DNA from: Laribacter hongkongensis DSM 14985
GTDB lineage: Bacteria; Pseudomonadota; Gammaproteobacteria; Burkholderiales; Aquaspirillaceae
NCBI RefSeq assembly: GCF_000423285.1
Contig: NZ_KE383997.1
Location: forward strand, 1 to 64,000
Direction of reading: 5' to 3'
Length of the DNA: 64,000 nucleotides
A model generated the notes under the pieces. The model worked only from the letters and a program-made list of their open reading frames with translations, searched no databases and was not told where the DNA came from. Of this stretch, positions 31,982 to 40,193 are shown one piece after another. Position 1 is the stretch's first letter; the number at the start of each line of letters is the position of its first letter. A program made the translations under genes and the position numbers.

Positions 31982-32618
31982 CCGACACCCAGCCGAAGAT
32001 TCCGCCCTGTGCCTTGATCATTTCCAGCGCCACCCGGTAGAACTCGGGGAAGTAGCTGGCCACGCAGTCGGATGGCACCACGCATTCGTAACCACGGTCA
32101 TTGGCTTCACGTACGGTGGTGTGCACGCACACTTCCACCGTCACCCCGCACACGATCAGGGTGCGGATATTGCGGTTGCGCAGCAGCAGGTCCAGGTCGG
32201 TGGCAAAGAAGGCACCCTTGCCCGGCTTGTCGACCACCGGCTCGCCGGCCACCGGGTACAGCTCGGGGATGATGTCGTTGCCGTATTCGCCGCGCACCAG
32301 GATCCGCCCCATCGGGCCCTTGTCGCCAATGCCGCATTCCAGCCCGCCACGCAGGCGCTTGGCCAGCGGGCAGTCGGTCAGGTCGGCACGATGGCCTTCA
32401 CGGGTATGCACCACAAACACACCGGCCTTGCGGGCGGCTTCCAGCAGACGGCGGCACGGTTCGATGGCCGAGCGCAGCAGCGACACATCGTTGCCCAGCA
32501 TTTCGCCAAAACCGCCCGGTTCCACAAAGTCGCGCTGCATGTCGATCATGATGAGCGCAGTGGTGCCGGGATCGAATTCAAGCTCGTACGGTTCAGCCTT
32601 GAGGGTTTTCAGGGACAT
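31947..32618 (-). CDS. isochorismatase-fold cysteine hydrolase, biuret-hydrolase-like
   Basis: A 223-residue isochorismatase-superfamily amidohydrolase. The triad is Asp26 (Ile-Asp-Met-Gln-Arg-Asp-Phe), Lys131 (Val-Asp-Lys-Pro-Gly-Lys-Gly) and Cys164 (Val-Glu-Val-Cys-Val-His-Thr-Thr). Arg-Glu-Gly-His-Arg, Gly-Arg-Ile-Leu-Val-Arg-Gly-Glu, Ile-Ile-Pro-Glu-Leu-Tyr-Pro and [10 protein letters not shown] closely match what I remember of Rhizobium biuret hydrolase (BiuH). That enzyme splits biuret to allophanate and ammonia. Related N-carbamoyl amidases are alternatives. It is the first gene leftward from the LysR-controlled gap and overlaps the DUF2877 gene, forming one operon. No allophanate hydrolase is in view. 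Confidence 0.82.
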   Translation of the reverse strand: MSLKTLKAEPYELEFDPGTTALIMIDMQRDFVEPGGFGEMLGNDVSLLRSAIEPCRRLLEAARKAGVFVVHTREGHRADLTDCPLAKRLRGGLECGIGDKGPMGRILVRGEYGNDIIPELYPVAGEPVVDKPGKGAFFATDLDLLLRNRNIRTLIVCGVTVEVCVHTTVREANDRGYECVVPSDCVASYFPEFYRVALEMIKAQGGIFGWVSDADRIVEALDD

Positions 32619-32778
32619 CGGGACATACTCCAGTCAGGAATCAGCCACCGCACAAGGCGGGGCAAACAGGAAGGGCTGACGCCGGCAAATCCGGTGCAGG
32701 ACAGGCAATGCCGCCAGTCTAAGCGTGCGGACCGACTGGCTGGCCGAATGAAATTGCCGCCAGCCGGCAGGATCGGAC

Positions 32779-32790
32779 AAAATTTTTGAA
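32779..32790. promoter_or_regulatory. shared motif AAAATTTTTGAA in the hydrolase/LysR gap
   Basis: AAAATTTTTGAA lies in the 232-base divergent gap. The identical 12-mer recurs at 33777-33788, upstream of the first permease gene. Being in front of both arms of the cluster, it is a candidate part of the LysR regulator's site or of a shared promoter element. Confidence 0.45.
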
Positions 32791-32850
32791 AGCCTGCCGA
32801 CAGGGTTAAGATGGGCGCCCTTCGCAACCGGCAAGACAAGGATTGGGCGG

Positions 32851-33762
32851 ATGATCATCCAGACCGAGGCCCTGCGCGTGGTGGAAACCGTGGCGCGTTA
32901 CCGCAGCTTCAGCGCTGCGGCCGAACGCCTGCACAAAGTGCCCTCGGCCATCAGCTACACCGTGCGCAAGCTGGAAGAAACCATCGGCACCCAGCTGTTC
33001 CTGCGCGAAGGCAAACAGGTGGAACTCACTGCCGAAGGGCGCTATTTCCTTGAGCACGCCCGCGACATCCTGCGCGACCTTGAAACCCTCCAGGCCGACA
33101 TCACCCAGCTGCACGGCGGCGTCGAGCAGCAGTTCCGGGTCGGCCTCAACAACCTGCTCAACCCCGCCCCGCTGGCCGGACTCGCTGCCGACCTGCACCA
33201 GCGCTTTACCGCCTGCCGCCAGTCCTATCGCACCGAGGTCTACAACGGCGTGTGGGACGCCCTGATCGACCGGCGCATCGACCTGGCCATCGGCGCCCCC
33301 AATGTCCTGCCGCAGGGAGCCGACCTGAGCTACCTGCCGATGGGCGAGGTACACTGGGATTTCGTCATCAGTCCGCAGCACCCGCTGGCCCGCAGTCACA
33401 GCCCGCTCGACAGCCGCGAGCTGGCCGCCTTTCCGGCGATTTCGGTCATGGACACCGCCATGGGCCTGTCCAAGAAAGAAGCCTGGCTGGTCAAGGGCCA
33501 GAAGGTCATCTACGCCCCGGATACTGCCGCCAAGCTGCAATTCCTGATCGCGGGCGTCGGTATCGGTTTCATGCCGCGTCACCTGTGCGCGTATGCGGTA
33601 CGCAAAGGGCAATTGCTGCAACGCCCGGTGGTCGACCCCAAGCCGCCGACCCCGATCATGGCCGCTTGGCAGACCCGCAACCAGGGCAAGGTGCTGGCAT
33701 ACGCCATCAGCCGGCTGGAAGACCCGGATTTCTGCCGGCACTGGTTGCAGGAAACCTGCTGA
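32851..33762 (+). CDS. LysR-family regulator of the FdrA-type catabolic cluster
   Basis: A 303-residue LTTR. The N-terminal winged helix (residues 5-65) has Ser-Phe-Ser-Ala-Ala-Ala-Glu-Arg-Leu-His-Lys-Val-Pro-Ser-Ala-Ile-Ser. The effector domain is at about 92-295 (Phe-Arg-Val-Gly-Leu-Asn-Asn-Leu). The Ala-Ile-Ser-Tyr-Thr-Val-Arg-Lys-Leu-Glu recognition helix resembles AllS/PunR-type regulators of nitrogen-compound use. It is divergent from the hydrolase-DUF2877 operon and sits directly upstream of the permease-fdrA operon, so it probably controls both. A substrate-derived inducer is expected but cannot be named. Start 32851 follows a modest GGGCGG site. Confidence 0.88.
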   Translation: MIIQTEALRVVETVARYRSFSAAAERLHKVPSAISYTVRKLEETIGTQLFLREGKQVELTAEGRYFLEHARDILRDLETLQADITQLHGGVEQQFRVGLNNLLNPAPLAGLAADLHQRFTACRQSYRTEVYNGVWDALIDRRIDLAIGAPNVLPQGADLSYLPMGEVHWDFVISPQHPLARSHSPLDSRELAAFPAISVMDTAMGLSKKEAWLVKGQKVIYAPDTAAKLQFLIAGVGIGFMPRHLCAYAVRKGQLLQRPVVDPKPPTPIMAAWQTRNQGKVLAYAISRLEDPDFCRHWLQETC

Positions 33763-33776
33763 AAGCCGGGTCTGTG

Positions 33777-33818
33777 AAAATTTTTGAACGATCGATTTAA
33801 GCCTGCGCAAATATTTGC
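33777..33818. promoter_or_regulatory. operator-like elements before the permease operon
   Basis: Two elements lie in the 150-base gap after the LysR gene. One is AAAATTTTTGAA (33777-33788), repeated in the divergent gap at 32779. The other is the 12-bp perfect palindrome GCAAATATTTGC (33807-33818). The palindrome contains the T-N-A type dyad common to LysR sites. They are positioned about 95-135 bases before the permease start, right for activation. Confidence 0.55.
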
Positions 33819-33912
33819 AGCGGCCGGAAGCGATTGACGCAGGTCAAACAGCATGGCTTACCCTGCCACCTAGACTGCCAACCGTTCTGGACTCAAACGA
33901 GGCAGGGGAAGT

Positions 33913-35484
33913 ATGAACCAGCAGCACCGACCGGGCGTGTCCGCCACGGCACCTGCCGCCTTTGTTCCGCGTTGCTGGGTCGCCGGCGATCTCAATGCCC
34001 TCTTCGGCCTCGGCACCAACAACCTGCTCAACCTGCTGGTGCTGACCGGCCTGTTGCTCGGCGTGGTCGGCATCCCCGCCCCGCTGGTGTTCGGGCGCAT
34101 CCTGCCCGCCATCGGCGTCATGCTGCTGCTGACCAATCTCTACTACGCCTGGCTGGCCTACGATCTGGCCCGCCGTACCGGCCGCAGCGACGTTACCGCC
34201 CTGCCTTCCGGCGCCAGCGTGCCGCACATGTTCATCGTGGTGATGGTGGTGATGCTGCCGGTCAAGATCACCACCGGCGACCCGATCCTGGCCTGGCACG
34301 CCGGGGCAGCCTGGGTGTTTCTGGAAGGGCTGGTCATCATTGCCGGCGCCTTTGTCGCCCCCACCATCCGCAAACTGACGCCGAGCGCGGCCCTGCTGGG
34401 CACGTTGGCCGGGGTCTCGCTCGCCTTCATCTCGCTCAAGCCGATGATGGAAATCTTCATGCAGCCGTGGATCGGCCTGCCGGCCCTGCTGGTAATCCTG
34501 GGCGGCTGGTTTGCCGGGGTGCGCTTTCCGTTCGGGGTGCCCGCCGCGCTGGTGGCGGTCATCGTCGGCATCGTCATTGCAGCGCTGACCGGCCAGCTTG
34601 AATTTGCCGCACTGGGCAGTGCCTTCGACCATCTGGGTTTCCATGTGCCGCTGCCGCAGGTAGCCGCGATTTTCTCCGGGCTGGAAAGCGTCTGGCCGCT
34701 GCTGGTGACCGCCATTCCGTTTGGTGTCTATGACTTCATCGAGGCAATGAACAACGTCGAAAGCGCGGAAAAAGGTGGCGACAGCTACCCGCTGCGCAAG
34801 GTGCTGGTCGCCCTTGGGCTGGCCAGCCTGACCGGTACGCTGCTCGGCAGTCCGTTCGCCAACGCGGTGTATATCGGTCATCCGGGCTGGAAGCAGGCCG
34901 GCGGCCGCATCGGCTACTCGCTCGCCAACGGTGTGCTGGTGCTGGCGGTGTGCGTGCTGGGCATCGTGCCGGTGCTGCTGTCGCTGATTCCGCTGCCGGC
35001 CGTGCTGCCGATCCTGCTCTACATCAGCCTCTTGGTGGCCGCACAGGCCTTCCAGACCCATCCGGGCCGCTATGCGCCGGCCATCGTGTTCGCCATGGTG
35101 CCGCACTTTGCCGCCTGGGGGCTGACACTGGTGGACGGTGCCCTCAACACCGCCGGGCTGGTGGCCAGCCAGACCCTGCCGGCCCTGGCCGAGCGCGGCA
35201 TCCTCTACGACGGCATGTTCCGGCTGGGTCAGGGCGCGATCCTGAGCGGGCTGGTATTCGGTGCCGTTACCGTATTCCTGATCGACCAGCGTTTCCGCGC
35301 TGCCGCCGCCTATGCGGCCGCCGGTGCCGGGCTGGCGTTCTTCGGTTTCATCCATGGCCCGGCCATCGGCTGGGCAGTCAGCCCGGATATTGCCGGCGCC
35401 TACCTGCTGGCGGCCCTGCTGTGCTGGGGGTTCCAGTACTGCCCGCACGAGCCGCAGGCCGGGGAGGCCGCCGCCAGCCACTGA
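33913..35484 (+). CDS. permease 1 of the FdrA-type cluster (NCS2-like)
   Basis: A 523-residue membrane protein with about twelve to fourteen helices, starting at ATG behind AGGGGAA. Recognisable segments are Val-Thr-Ala-Leu-Pro-Ser-Gly-Ala-Ser-Val-Pro-His, Glu-Ala-Met-Asn-Asn-Val-Glu-Ser-Ala-Glu and Val-Tyr-Ile-Gly-His-Pro-Gly-Trp-Lys-Gln-Ala-Gly-Gly-Arg-Ile-Gly. The fold pattern resembles the nucleobase/ascorbate (NCS2) superfamily of purine and uracil permeases, but it is a distinct subgroup found next to FdrA/DUF1116 genes. It likely imports the compound catabolised by this cluster. The second permease downstream shares these motifs. Confidence 0.8.
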   Translation: MNQQHRPGVSATAPAAFVPRCWVAGDLNALFGLGTNNLLNLLVLTGLLLGVVGIPAPLVFGRILPAIGVMLLLTNLYYAWLAYDLARRTGRSDVTALPSGASVPHMFIVVMVVMLPVKITTGDPILAWHAGAAWVFLEGLVIIAGAFVAPTIRKLTPSAALLGTLAGVSLAFISLKPMMEIFMQPWIGLPALLVILGGWFAGVRFPFGVPAALVAVIVGIVIAALTGQLEFAALGSAFDHLGFHVPLPQVAAIFSGLESVWPLLVTAIPFGVYDFIEAMNNVESAEKGGDSYPLRKVLVALGLASLTGTLLGSPFANAVYIGHPGWKQAGGRIGYSLANGVLVLAVCVLGIVPVLLSLIPLPAVLPILLYISLLVAAQAFQTHPGRYAPAIVFAMVPHFAAWGLTLVDGALNTAGLVASQTLPALAERGILYDGMFRLGQGAILSGLVFGAVTVFLIDQRFRAAAAYAAAGAGLAFFGFIHGPAIGWAVSPDIAGAYLLAALLCWGFQYCPHEPQAGEAAASH

Positions 35485-35594
35485 GCCGGCCATGAAACAT
35501 GTTCTTTGTGATCTTGTTGTTGTGTGACTGATGCCCGCGTGAACCGGTGAAGGACAGGCAAACCCCTTTTCCCAGTTCATTTCAGGTAATCAAC

Positions 35595-37154
35595 ATGAGT
35601 GACTTGCAAGCAACCGCCGGACAATCCGGCACCGGGCCACGACTGTGGACCCGTGGCGATCTGGACGGCTTTTTCGGCCTGTTCAGCAATTCGCTGGCCA
35701 ACACCCTGACCGCCGTGTTCCTGCTGTCGGTGGTCCTTGCCCTGCCGGGTGACATCGTCTGGCAAGGCATCGTGCCGGGCTTCGGCGTCACGCTGGCCTT
35801 CGGCAACCTGTTCCTCGCCTGGCAGGCGTGGAAGCTCGGCAAAAAGGAAGGCCGCGACAGCGTGACCGCGCTGCCCTACGGCCTGTCGGTGCCGCACTAT
35901 TTCATTGTGACCTTCGCCATCATGATGCCGCTGATCGCCAAGACCGGCGACGCCCGGCTGGCATGGGGCGTGGCGATGGCGTGGACGTTTGTCCACGGTA
36001 TCGTGGTCGCCATCGGCGCCTTTATCGGCGACTGGCTGCGCCGCGTGACGCCGCGCGCCGCCATGCTGGGCACGCTGGCGGGCATGGCCGTGTCGTACAT
36101 CGCGCTGACGCCGTCGTTCCGCGTGTATGACGCCGCCTGGCTCGGCCTGATCTGCTTTGGCATCCTGCTGTTTGGCTGGCTGGCCAACATCAAGATGCCG
36201 CTGCGCCTGCCGGCCGGTCTGCTGGCCATCATCATCGGCACCATCCTCGGCTGGGTCACCGGCTACATGAAGGTGGAACCGCTCATCGCCGCGACCGAAA
36301 CCGTCGGCTTCAACGTGCCGCTGATCCATCTGGACGTGCTGATGCTGGGCTTTGCCAATGTCGGCCCGTATGTGGTGTCGGCCATCCCGCTGGCGGTGTA
36401 CCTGTTCATGGAAACCCTGATGAACGTGGAAAGCGCCGAAGTGGCCGGCGACAAGTACAGCGCCCGCTCTATCTGCCTCGGCGCCGCAGGCGGCACGCTG
36501 GTGGGCGCGCTGTTCGGCTCGGTGGTGCCGACGCTGGTCTACATTGGCCACCCGGGCTGGAAACAGGCCGGCGGCCGCATCGGCTACTCGTGGGCGACCG
36601 GCGTGGCCATGCTGGCACTGTGCACCTTCGGCATGATCAACATCCTGCTCAACATCATCCCGATCGTCGCCATCCTGCCGATCCTGATGTACATCGCCAT
36701 GCTGATCCTGTCGCAGGCCTTCCGCGAAACCCCGAAGGTACACGCCCCGGCCGTGGCCATTGCGCTGATCCCGTGGCTGGCTGACTGGGTGAAAGTCACC
36801 ATCGACAACACCCTGAATGCCGCCGGCACCTCGGTCGCCACCCTCGGCGCCGACAAGCTGGCCGCCAGCGGCGTGTTCTACGACGGCATGGCGGTGCTGG
36901 GTGCCAGCGCGATCCTGGTCGCGATGATGCTGGCCGCGATCGTCGCCCGCGTGATCGACCGCAACTACCTGCACGCCGCCGTGTTTGCCCTGCTGGCAGC
37001 CCTGATGTCGTTCTTCGGCGTGATCCACTCCACCGGCTTCGGCATCGGCATGGCCACCGGCCCGGCCATTGGCTATCTCGTCATCGCCGCCGGCTGCTTC
37101 CTGTTCCACGTCACCCGTGGCAGCCAGCCCAGCCCGTCTGACGACGCGCCCTGA
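35595..37154 (+). CDS. permease 2 of the FdrA-type cluster (NCS2-like)
   Basis: A 519-residue paralogue of the upstream permease. It shares Arg-Asp-Ser-Val-Thr-Ala-Leu-Pro-Tyr-Gly-Leu-Ser-Val-Pro-His, Met-Asn-Val-Glu-Ser-Ala-Glu and the identical Tyr-Ile-Gly-His-Pro-Gly-Trp-Lys-Gln-Ala-Gly-Gly stretch, but differs throughout. By eye identity is moderate, so this is an old duplication. ATG 35595 is used because the product then begins Met-Ser-Asp-Leu-Gln before the Arg-Gly-Asp-Leu-Asp-Gly-Phe-Phe-Gly-Leu motif shared with permease 1. An earlier in-frame ATG lacks a site. Two permeases may import two related substrates, or one imports and the other exports a product. Confidence 0.8.
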   Translation: MSDLQATAGQSGTGPRLWTRGDLDGFFGLFSNSLANTLTAVFLLSVVLALPGDIVWQGIVPGFGVTLAFGNLFLAWQAWKLGKKEGRDSVTALPYGLSVPHYFIVTFAIMMPLIAKTGDARLAWGVAMAWTFVHGIVVAIGAFIGDWLRRVTPRAAMLGTLAGMAVSYIALTPSFRVYDAAWLGLICFGILLFGWLANIKMPLRLPAGLLAIIIGTILGWVTGYMKVEPLIAATETVGFNVPLIHLDVLMLGFANVGPYVVSAIPLAVYLFMETLMNVESAEVAGDKYSARSICLGAAGGTLVGALFGSVVPTLVYIGHPGWKQAGGRIGYSWATGVAMLALCTFGMINILLNIIPIVAILPILMYIAMLILSQAFRETPKVHAPAVAIALIPWLADWVKVTIDNTLNAAGTSVATLGADKLAASGVFYDGMAVLGASAILVAMMLAAIVARVIDRNYLHAAVFALLAALMSFFGVIHSTGFGIGMATGPAIGYLVIAAGCFLFHVTRGSQPSPSDDAP

Positions 37155-37194
37155 TCCGCGCCTCCGCTTTTCTTCCTGATTCCGAATGACCCTA

Positions 37195-37220
37195 CCGGGT
37201 GGCCCTGCCGGCCACCCCGG
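37195..37220 (+). other. intercistronic hairpin abutting the fdrA ribosome site
   Basis: GGGTGGCC (37197-37204) pairs with GGCCACCC (37210-37217) around CTGCC. CC and GG extend the stem past one bulged C (37195-37196 with 37219-37220). Its right arm runs into GGGAGA, the fdrA ribosome site. It may set differential expression of the transporter and enzyme halves of the operon by processing or by limiting ribosome entry. Confidence 0.5.
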
Positions 37221-37230
37221 GAGACCCCTC

Positions 37231-38769
37231 ATGTCCCTGCATCTCGCGATTCTGCGCAACCAGTACCGTGATTCGGTTGCCCTCATGCAGCTGTCGGCGG
37301 CGCTGGCCCGTCTGGACGGTATTACCCAGGCTTCGGCAGTGATGGCCACCCCGGCCAACCTCGCCCTCCTGAGCCGCGCCGGCCTGCTTGATACCCCGCC
37401 CGAAGCGGCACCAAATGACCTGCTGATCGCCCTTGAGGGCGAGGAAGCGGCCTTTGACGCAGCGCTGACCCACGCCCGCCAGGCGCTGGAAGCCAAGGGC
37501 GGCCAGTCTGCCGGCGGCCCGGCCGAACTGCCGGCCAATTCGCTGACCATGGCGCTGTCGCGCCAGCCGGACAGCAATCTGGCGCTGATTTCAGTGCCGG
37601 GTGCCTATGCCACCGCCGAAGCGGAAAAAGCCCTGCGCGCCGGCCTGAACGTGATGCTGTTCTCCGACAATGTGTCGGGTGAAGACGAGCGCCGCCTCAA
37701 GCAGCTGGCGACCGGCCTTGGCCGCATCGTGATGGGGCCGGACTGCGGCACCGCCATCATCCACGGCGTGCCGCTGGCGTTTGCCAACGTATGCCGCGCC
37801 GGTGCCATCGGCTGTGTCGGTGCCTCGGGCACCGGCCTGCAACAGATCACCACCCTGATCGACACGCTGGGAGAAGGCATCAGCCAGGCCATCGGTACCG
37901 GCGGGCATGATCTGGCCGAATCGGTTGGCGGCCTGTCGATGCTCGCGGGCATCCGCGCCCTGGCCGAAGACGACGCCACCCGGGTCATCGTGCTGGTGTC
38001 GAAGCCGCCGGCCGAAGCCGTGGCGCGCAAGGTGCTGGATGCGGCGATTGCCGCTGGCAAGCCGGTGGTGGTGAATTTCCTCGGCGCCGATCCGGCCCGC
38101 CTGCCGCAGCATGCCAACCTGCACTACGCCACCACGCTGGAAAGCGCCGCCCGCATGGCGGTGGCCTGCGTGCGCGGCGAGCCGCTGCAAGACACACCGC
38201 CGCAGCCGCATCCCGAAACGGCTGCCGCCCTGAAGGCCCGCCTGCAACCGCAGCAGACCCGGCTGCGCGGCCTCTATTCCGGTGGCACCTTCTGCTACGA
38301 AGCCACCCTGATGCTGGCCGATGCGCTGCCGGGCCTGCGTTCCAACACGCCGACCGCCAGGGCACCGGCACCGGACGATGTCTGGCACAGCGCGGGGCAT
38401 TGCCTGATTGATCTGGGCGACGACGAATTCACTCGCGGGCGGCCGCACCCGATGATCGACCATCGCCTGCGCAACGAGCGTTTCCTCGCCGAAGCGGCCG
38501 ATGAGACGGTGGCGGTGATCCTGTTCGACATCGTGCTGGGCTTCGGCGCCCACGACGATCCGCTGGCCGCCATGCACGACACCCTGACCGAAGTACGCCG
38601 CCTGACCGCCGACGCCGGCCGCGAGGTGGCGCTGGTGGCCACCGTGTGCGGCACGGCGGGAGATCCGCAGGGCTTCGAGCGCCAGCGTGCCGGCTTTGCC
38701 GCACTCGGGGTCTGCCTCGCAGCCAGCAACGCCGAAGCCGTGGCCCTGGCCCGCGCCATCGTCAGCTGA
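37231..38769 (+). CDS. fdrA: FdrA-family protein (AllF-like), acyl-CoA-synthetase fold
   Basis: A 512-residue cytoplasmic protein. ATG 37231 follows GGGAGA by six bases. The N-terminal CoA-binding-like region includes Ser-Val-Pro-Gly-Ala-Tyr-Ala and Met-Leu-Phe-Ser-Asp-Asn-Val. The ligase-like core has Met-Gly-Pro-Asp-Cys-Gly-Thr-Ala and Val-Gly-Ala-Ser-Gly-Thr-Gly-Leu-Gln-Gln-Ile, the FdrA hallmark resembling succinyl-CoA synthetase alpha. The second half has a beta-like domain (Leu-Tyr-Ser-Gly-Gly-Thr-Phe-Cys-Tyr-Glu). E. coli FdrA, once named as an FtsH multicopy suppressor, was later linked to oxamate carbamoyltransferase with YlbE and YlbF. A carbamoyl-group transfer role is inferred. 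The DUF1116 gene begins 23 bases later. Confidence 0.85.
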   Translation: MSLHLAILRNQYRDSVALMQLSAALARLDGITQASAVMATPANLALLSRAGLLDTPPEAAPNDLLIALEGEEAAFDAALTHARQALEAKGGQSAGGPAELPANSLTMALSRQPDSNLALISVPGAYATAEAEKALRAGLNVMLFSDNVSGEDERRLKQLATGLGRIVMGPDCGTAIIHGVPLAFANVCRAGAIGCVGASGTGLQQITTLIDTLGEGISQAIGTGGHDLAESVGGLSMLAGIRALAEDDATRVIVLVSKPPAEAVARKVLDAAIAAGKPVVVNFLGADPARLPQHANLHYATTLESAARMAVACVRGEPLQDTPPQPHPETAAALKARLQPQQTRLRGLYSGGTFCYEATLMLADALPGLRSNTPTARAPAPDDVWHSAGHCLIDLGDDEFTRGRPHPMIDHRLRNERFLAEAADETVAVILFDIVLGFGAHDDPLAAMHDTLTEVRRLTADAGREVALVATVCGTAGDPQGFERQRAGFAALGVCLAASNAEAVALARAIVS

Positions 38770-38792
38770 CCGTTACCGCCAAGGAATTCATC

Positions 38793-40193
38793 ATGAGCAA
38801 GCTTTTCGGCGAACAACTCGCCATCGTCAACCTGGGACTCGCTTCGTTTGCCGATGCTGCCCGCCAGCAGGGCGCGGCAGTCATTCATCCGGCGTGGCAG
38901 CCGCCGGCCAGCGGTGACCGCGCTACCGGCCTGGCCCTGGCCGCCGTCTTTAACCACCCGGCGGTGGAAGCCGCCAATGCGCAGGCCTTTGCCGCATATC
39001 TGGCCAGCCAGCCGGCCTGGGTCGGCATTGGCCGGGCCGGCGAGGTGATCCCCGGCATGGACGGGCAGATGATCCTGCACTCCGGCCCGCCGATTGCCTG
39101 GGACGACATGTGCGGCCCGGTGCAGGGCGCGATTGTCGGCGCCATCCTGTTCGAAGGCTGGGCCGACAGCCCGGAAGCGGCGCGTGCGCTGGCCGCCAGC
39201 GGGGCGGTCCGCTTTGACCCGTGCCAGCATCACCATAGCGTGGGCCCGATGGGCGGCATCATCAGCCCGTCGATGCCGGTTTTCATCGTCGAAGACCGCG
39301 AGCATGGCCGCCGCACTTTCTCCAACCTGAACGAGGGGCTGGGCAAGGTGCTGCGCTTTGGCGCGTATTCCGAGGATGTGCTGGCCCGTCTGGCCTGGAT
39401 GCGCGATGTGCTGGCACCGGTGCTGGCGGCGGCGGTGGCCGCGCTGGGCGGCGTGGAGCTGAAGCCCCTGATGGCGCAGGCGCTGCACATGGGCGACGAG
39501 GTGCACAACCGCAATGCCGCCGCCACCGGCCTGCTGCTGAAAAAGCTGGTGCCGGCCATCCTGCGCCTGCCGATGGACGACGAACAGAAGGCCGCCGCCA
39601 TCGAATTCGTGTCGGCCAACGACCACTTCTTCCTCAACCTGTCGATGGCCGCCTGCAAGGCAATGCTGATGGCCGCCGAGGGCGTGCCCGGCTCCAGCAT
39701 GGTGACCGGCATGGGCCGCAACGGGGTGGAATTCGGCATTCGCCTCTCCGGCACCGGCGACACCTGGTTTACCGCGCCGGCCCCGGTGGTGCACGGGCTG
39801 TTCTTCTCCGGCTTCGGCCCGGACGATGCGGCGCCTGATCTGGGCGACAGCGTGATTACCGAAACCGCCGGCGTCGGCGGCTTCGCCATGGCGGCCAGCC
39901 CGGCCATCGTGCGCTTTGTCGGCGGGGCGGCCAGCGATGCCCTCGCCCACTCGCTGGCGATGCGGGAAATCACCCTCGGCCAGAACCCGGCCTTTACCCT
40001 GCCGGCACTCGATTTTGCCGGCACGGCGGCCGGGATTGATGCGCGCAAGGTGATCGATACCGGCATCCTGCCGGTGATCAACACCGGGATTGCCCACAAG
40101 GAGGCCGGCGTCGGCCAGGTGGGTGCTGGCATTACCCATGCGCCGGCGGCCTGCTTTGCCGCGGCGGTGACGGCCCTGGCCAAAACCCTGTAA
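38793..40193 (+). CDS. DUF1116 protein (AllG/YlbE-like)
   Basis: A 466-residue DUF1116 protein. AAGGAA lies seven bases before the ATG. Motifs include Gly-Pro-Val-Gln-Gly-Ala-Ile-Val-Gly-Ala, Phe-Asp-Pro-Cys-His-like (Phe-Asp-Pro-Cys-Gln-His-His-His), Met-Gly-Asp-Glu-Val-His-Asn-Arg-Asn and Val-Thr-Gly-Met-Gly-Arg-Asn-Gly-Val-Glu-Phe-Gly. The Gly-Asp-Glu-Val-His-Asn-Arg-Asn segment is the family signature. In E. coli the homologue YlbE works with FdrA and YlbF, and genome contexts nearly always keep the trio together. It is the last gene of the rightward operon, followed by a strong terminator. No carbamate kinase gene, the usual partner, is present here. Confidence 0.85.
   Translation: MSKLFGEQLAIVNLGLASFADAARQQGAAVIHPAWQPPASGDRATGLALAAVFNHPAVEAANAQAFAAYLASQPAWVGIGRAGEVIPGMDGQMILHSGPPIAWDDMCGPVQGAIVGAILFEGWADSPEAARALAASGAVRFDPCQHHHSVGPMGGIISPSMPVFIVEDREHGRRTFSNLNEGLGKVLRFGAYSEDVLARLAWMRDVLAPVLAAAVAALGGVELKPLMAQALHMGDEVHNRNAAATGLLLKKLVPAILRLPMDDEQKAAAIEFVSANDHFFLNLSMAACKAMLMAAEGVPGSSMVTGMGRNGVEFGIRLSGTGDTWFTAPAPVVHGLFFSGFGPDDAAPDLGDSVITETAGVGGFAMAASPAIVRFVGGAASDALAHSLAMREITLGQNPAFTLPALDFAGTAAGIDARKVIDTGILPVINTGIAHKEAGVGQVGAGITHAPAACFAAAVTALAKTL

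Noticed and set aside
35577-37577. A 666-codon open frame on the minus strand opposite permease 2 and fdrA
   Set aside because: It is a GC-rich shadow frame, His/Arg/Gln-rich and without membrane or domain features, while the plus strand encodes recognisable proteins with ribosome sites.
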